DNA from: Pyrrhosoma nymphula
Taxonomy: Eukaryota > Arthropoda > Insecta > Odonata > Coenagrionidae
Direction of reading: 5' to 3'
DNA: 64,000 bases
Assembly: GCA_963573305.1 (NCBI GenBank)
Contig: OY754339.1
Span: 12,323,941 to 12,387,940 of the forward strand
Under the pieces are notes generated by a model. That model saw only the letters and a program-made list of their open reading frames with translations, was not told the origin of the DNA and ran no database searches. The translations under genes were made by a program, and so were the position numbers. Below, piece after piece: positions 61,123 to 64,000 of this stretch; position 1 is the first letter of the stretch; each line of letters starts with the position of its first letter.

Positions 61123-61525
61123 CTACCGTCCTAAGTAAAACCTAAGGTTATGCTCTTGAATTATCCTGCGCAGTAACTCCCGTGATGTATCGTAAGCGTA
61201 GTGGACACCCGAATTATTTAGTGGCTTCCGACACAAATCCAGCACATTGAAGAACTCCGCTCCCTCGCTCCAACGGACTTCACTGAGTCTCCGGTTTATG
61301 CCTTCCACTCTCCTCCGAACCATCGAACCCCGATCCGTTCTAGATACCAAGCTACATATGGCGAGCCTCAAACCAGAACCTCTGCAATTACGGAGGTACT
61401 CGGAGCAAAAACCCCTCACAAGAGTCTAAAATCCCCTCTGATCCCCTATTCATAGCCTCATTGGTGCGAACATGAGCAAGCACATCCACGTTATAGCAGT
61501 TCACGCCCCTTACCGCCGCTTTCAT
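61123..61525 (-). pseudogene. LINE ORF1-like SGNH/GDSL esterase remnant
   Basis: From ATG at 61525 the minus strand reads MKAAVRGVNCYNVDVLAHVR, then TNEAMNRGSEGILDS. After a frameshift near 61405 it reads SEYLRNCRGSGLRLAICSLV, then RRRVEGINRRL, and later FFNVLDLCR and SGVHYAYDTSRELLRRI. HVRTNE corresponds to the HxGTND block III and SGVHY to the terminal D..H block of SGNH hydrolases. In insects such domains occur in ORF1 of CR1-like LINEs. The block I serine is not visible and the copy is broken. Confidence 0.55.
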
Positions 61526-61859
61526 CACTTAAGAGCATCATTCCCCTGGTATACTATGCATGGGGTGTCCCGAGCGCATAGCCTCCTTCCCTGCGGGCCT
61601 TTGCACGCAGCGGGGCCGCTACACTCCGGACATTACAACTACCTATAACTGCTACTCCCTTCCATACATCCGGACTTGATATTCTGTAAATTTTAAGGAA
61701 AATTTGAAATTAAAAAATTCAAAATGCTCTGAAATAATTATGACTCCCTAGTACAGAGTCGTCAAGGATCAAACGTTTTACAACGATGTAAGCTCCGTCA
61801 CCCATTTTCCCGAAACAACTAAAAAGTAACGACTAAGAGGAGTGATAAATTCGATAATT
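61526..61859. other. Possible continuation of the LINE ORF1, otherwise unrecognised
   Basis: A GC-richer stretch at 61530-61640 lies upstream of the esterase-like frame on the minus strand and may be its decayed N-terminal part; no motif confirms this. Confidence 0.25.
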
Positions 61860-62035
61860 TCTGAATAAGCGTAACCGCAAGCGTTAGCGTGAAGATTTTC
61901 ACCTCTGCCGAAAATACTGCGATGAAATACGCAGAAATCACCATGATGAAATAATCCACCTGGATCGGGAATAAAATCACGGACTTTGTCTTGCAACGCC
62001 AATGCACAGGCCATCACACTACCCAAGTTTCTTGA
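61860..62035 (-). mobile_element. SINE-like element, family C, copy 2
   Basis: The minus strand has GGTAGTGTGATGGCC as an A-box-like block, CCGTGATTTTATTCCCG in the place of a B box, and a body with CAGTATTTTCGGCAGAGG and AAATCTTCAC. The body resembles that at 36.5 kb. Box B is poor, so the tRNA origin is tentative. Confidence 0.4.
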
Positions 62036-63311
62036 AGAGATGATTATTTCCCGATGCTATTTCTACGTATCTCACCATCATTGTCGGCAGAGGTGCAAAT
62101 CTTCATGTCTAGCAGTTCACGGCATAAAAGATGGTAAAGGATTATCCTCGCGGGTAGCGTCTTCTGAAAAGCCAATATTTCCTCATGAGTGCGATCATTG
62201 ATCGACCGACTAAGGGCTCAATACCAAGTTCCCTAAAATCCTTCCAAAATTGTCACCAGAATCAGAGCTCATTAGACAAGCAAGAAAGGCGTGATTGGCT
62301 CCATGGCTCGATTACTGGTCCAGGTGGAGTCAATACTCTATACAATTTCTACGAACCGTAACCGTGGTTTAATAGGCTAAATAACTCGGCAATAAGTCAG
62401 GAATCTGAATGTGTGTTACAGTTTGTGTGAATGAATATTTCCGTCGTAACACACAGACGAAATTAAGCCAGATTCTTGGCTTCATTTCGTTTATATTTAT
62501 CTTTATTTCAGCCACGCACTCAGCTTCGCCGATAAACGATCCCCAATCTCCTCAAACGCACCTCAACCGACCCACAGTGGGCCAAAATCCAAAAAAGCTG
62601 GCCAAAAGTCGAAAAATGATGTTCGCGCAAGCCAACCAAAAACAGTTGATTTATATTTTTAAGCATATGCTCTTTAAAATAGGGTACCATACAGAGCATG
62701 TAACACGCCACGATAATTTTTACAGCGGGTCAAAGTAGAGCATGTCAGGGTGATTTTGGCGGTCAAAATTTTACCGCGGAAAATAGCTAAATATATAGCC
62801 TTATTAAAGAGTCGTTATTTTAAATATTGGTTTTAAAGTACTTTGATCCAAAAAATTGATTCTTATTGAATGAATAGAGAAAAAGTTTGTTCCGTTTTAC
62901 TTGTTTTTTAATACTTTTATAATTTTTCAAAAATTGTGCTGTTTTTTCATTAAATTTTATGTTTAACGATAATTATCGTTTTTATCGACATCAGGCTACA
63001 CGGAGTTATTTGCACTGTGTAATAGAGCAAAGTGTATAGAACAATATTCAGAAGTAAATTTTTGCGATAACTTGCGATTCGAATTTTAACAACCATTTAT
63101 ATTTAATACCACCCCGGCCACTCGGGCCACAGTGGGGGCCACTAACGGGGCGAAGAAAGCGAAGGGAAGGAAGTATACGATTTCCTAGCATGAAGACGAA
63201 CGCCAGTTCAATGACATTGGTAATTTGAGTAGATATTTTATGAATAATTTTCATCTTGATTTTGGCACATTCTGCTTAAATGGCTAAATTCAACTTAAAT
63301 CTTGTCGCAAA
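62036..63311. other. No recognised feature; CACAGTGGGCCAAA motif
   Basis: CCACAGTGGGCCAAA near 62571-62585 and CCACAGTGGGGGCC near 63127 resemble transposon-terminal sequences, but I find no matching opposite ends. Otherwise AT-rich. Confidence 0.3.
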
Positions 63312-63764
63312 TTGCAATTTCTCGCTACGTTGGAGACTGGCGATTATACAATTAGGAGGTCGTTGGGACGTTTCTCAGCAGAGTTATGGGCTAAAATATC
63401 TTTGAAGGAATTTTCCATGAATTGTGGATTTCCCTTAGGCATCGTGGGCAGGCTGTGGTCGAGGGTTTTAGGGGAAGGCTCGTGGTCATGCACGTGCAGC
63501 GGCAGGCGCCCGCGCCAGCTGGTTGAGGATTTGCGTCCCTCCGAGCTTGCTGGCCCCACGATGCTGGTTTTACAACTTGCCAGTAATGACTCTTCTCTAC
63601 TTCCCATAATCCTATGGTGGCTATCTCAAGTTATGCTTTTTACACCTTTTGTGTCTCTTTTTGCCGACCCTTGCCGCCTCTTGTTCCGCCAAACGGAATG
63701 CTTAGTTAGTTTCCTTAGGGGTTTTCTGGTTGTTTTCGCGTACCACAAGCATCAGTTGCCCTAG
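63312..63764 (+). other. Unrecognised 150-codon frame in GC-richer DNA
   Basis: The plus-strand frame is open for 150 codons, hydrophobic near its end, with an 87-codon frame on the opposite strand. I recognise no domain. It could be part of a mobile element or a chance frame. Confidence 0.25.
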
Positions 63765-63872
63765 AGAGTGTGTCGAGTGAACATCCACTGTTAGTGATTG
63801 TGCTGTACAACACTGGGTTGATCTGTTCAACGTTAGAAGCGTTTCAAAGGAGGATATAGTTACTTACTTATA

Positions 63873-63920
63873 CCTGGGAATCAAAGTCTCCTTGCACCTG
63901 GGAACCAAAGTCTCCTTGCA
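63873..63920. repeat. Tandem duplication of a 24-base unit
   Basis: CCTGGGAATCAAAGTC and the next eight bases are repeated at once with one substitution (AATC to AACC). Surrounding sequence is unrecognised. Confidence 0.9.
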
Positions 63921-64000
63921 CCCGTCTCCGTTTCGTCGTGCCGTCACTACGTGTACTTCACATGCATCGAGGAATATTTTGCTTTCCAATCATACGAGAA

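Noticed and set aside
62571..63145. Transposon bounded by CACAGTGGG motifs
   Set aside because: Both motifs are short, are not clearly inverted relative to each other, and show no target duplication.

Overview
This window looks like arthropod, probably insect, nuclear DNA. It is AT-rich, has no dense gene order, and carries a mixture typical of insect genomes: tRNA-derived SINEs, a mariner transposase remnant, several LINE reverse-transcriptase tails, Penelope-like element (PLE) fragments with GIY-YIG endonuclease domains, and a TTA-flanked MITE. The species cannot be named from the sequence alone. I found no exon of a recognisable host gene, no rRNA, no functional tRNA and no CRISPR. The longest reading frames are either unrecognised or by-products of simple repeats and palindromes.

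Layout. 1-10 kb: a SINE, a LINE scrap, two palindromic elements (3.2 and 3.5-3.7 kb) and a rearranged mariner (7.0-7.6 kb). 10-20 kb: a GC-rich patch, two long TA tracts with a 256-bp palindrome beside them (11.3-11.8 kb), a tRNA-SINE (16.6 kb), two opposed PLE ends (17.1 and 18.3 kb) and a roughly 490-bp palindrome (19.5-20.0 kb). 20-30 kb: two LINE C-terminal ends, one folded back on itself, then paired head-to-head SINEs (24.0-24.4 kb). 30-40 kb: two mirror-image 530-bp foldbacks (31.3-32.6 kb), a 263-bp palindrome (34.1 kb), a SINE-like element with inverted TGACGTCA ends (36.4 kb) and a 480-bp MITE (38.9 kb). 40-50 kb: a PLE end (40.3-41.0 kb), three consecutive palindromes (45.4-46.05 kb) and a GC-rich island (48 kb). 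50-64 kb: a palindromic retroelement with a 13-bp target-site duplication (50.1-50.6 kb), a LINE interrupted by a SINE (51.3-52.0 kb), an inverted hairpin pair (52.2 kb), a perfect inverted SINE palindrome (56.6 kb), a 45-bp perfect palindrome (57.6 kb) and a LINE ORF1 esterase-like remnant (61.1-61.5 kb).

The main unifying observation is the density of large inverted repeats. Many of them carry a hammerhead-ribozyme-like core: a CTGANGA-type block, one extra base, a short hairpin, then GAAA. In the 19.5-20 kb palindrome both arms can fold all three hammerhead helices around a GUC site. PLEs are known to carry hammerhead motifs and inverted terminal repeats, and PLE protein remnants occur here. 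The best reading is a family of PLE-derived, mostly non-autonomous foldback retroelements. Whether any is active or self-cleaving cannot be decided from sequence alone.
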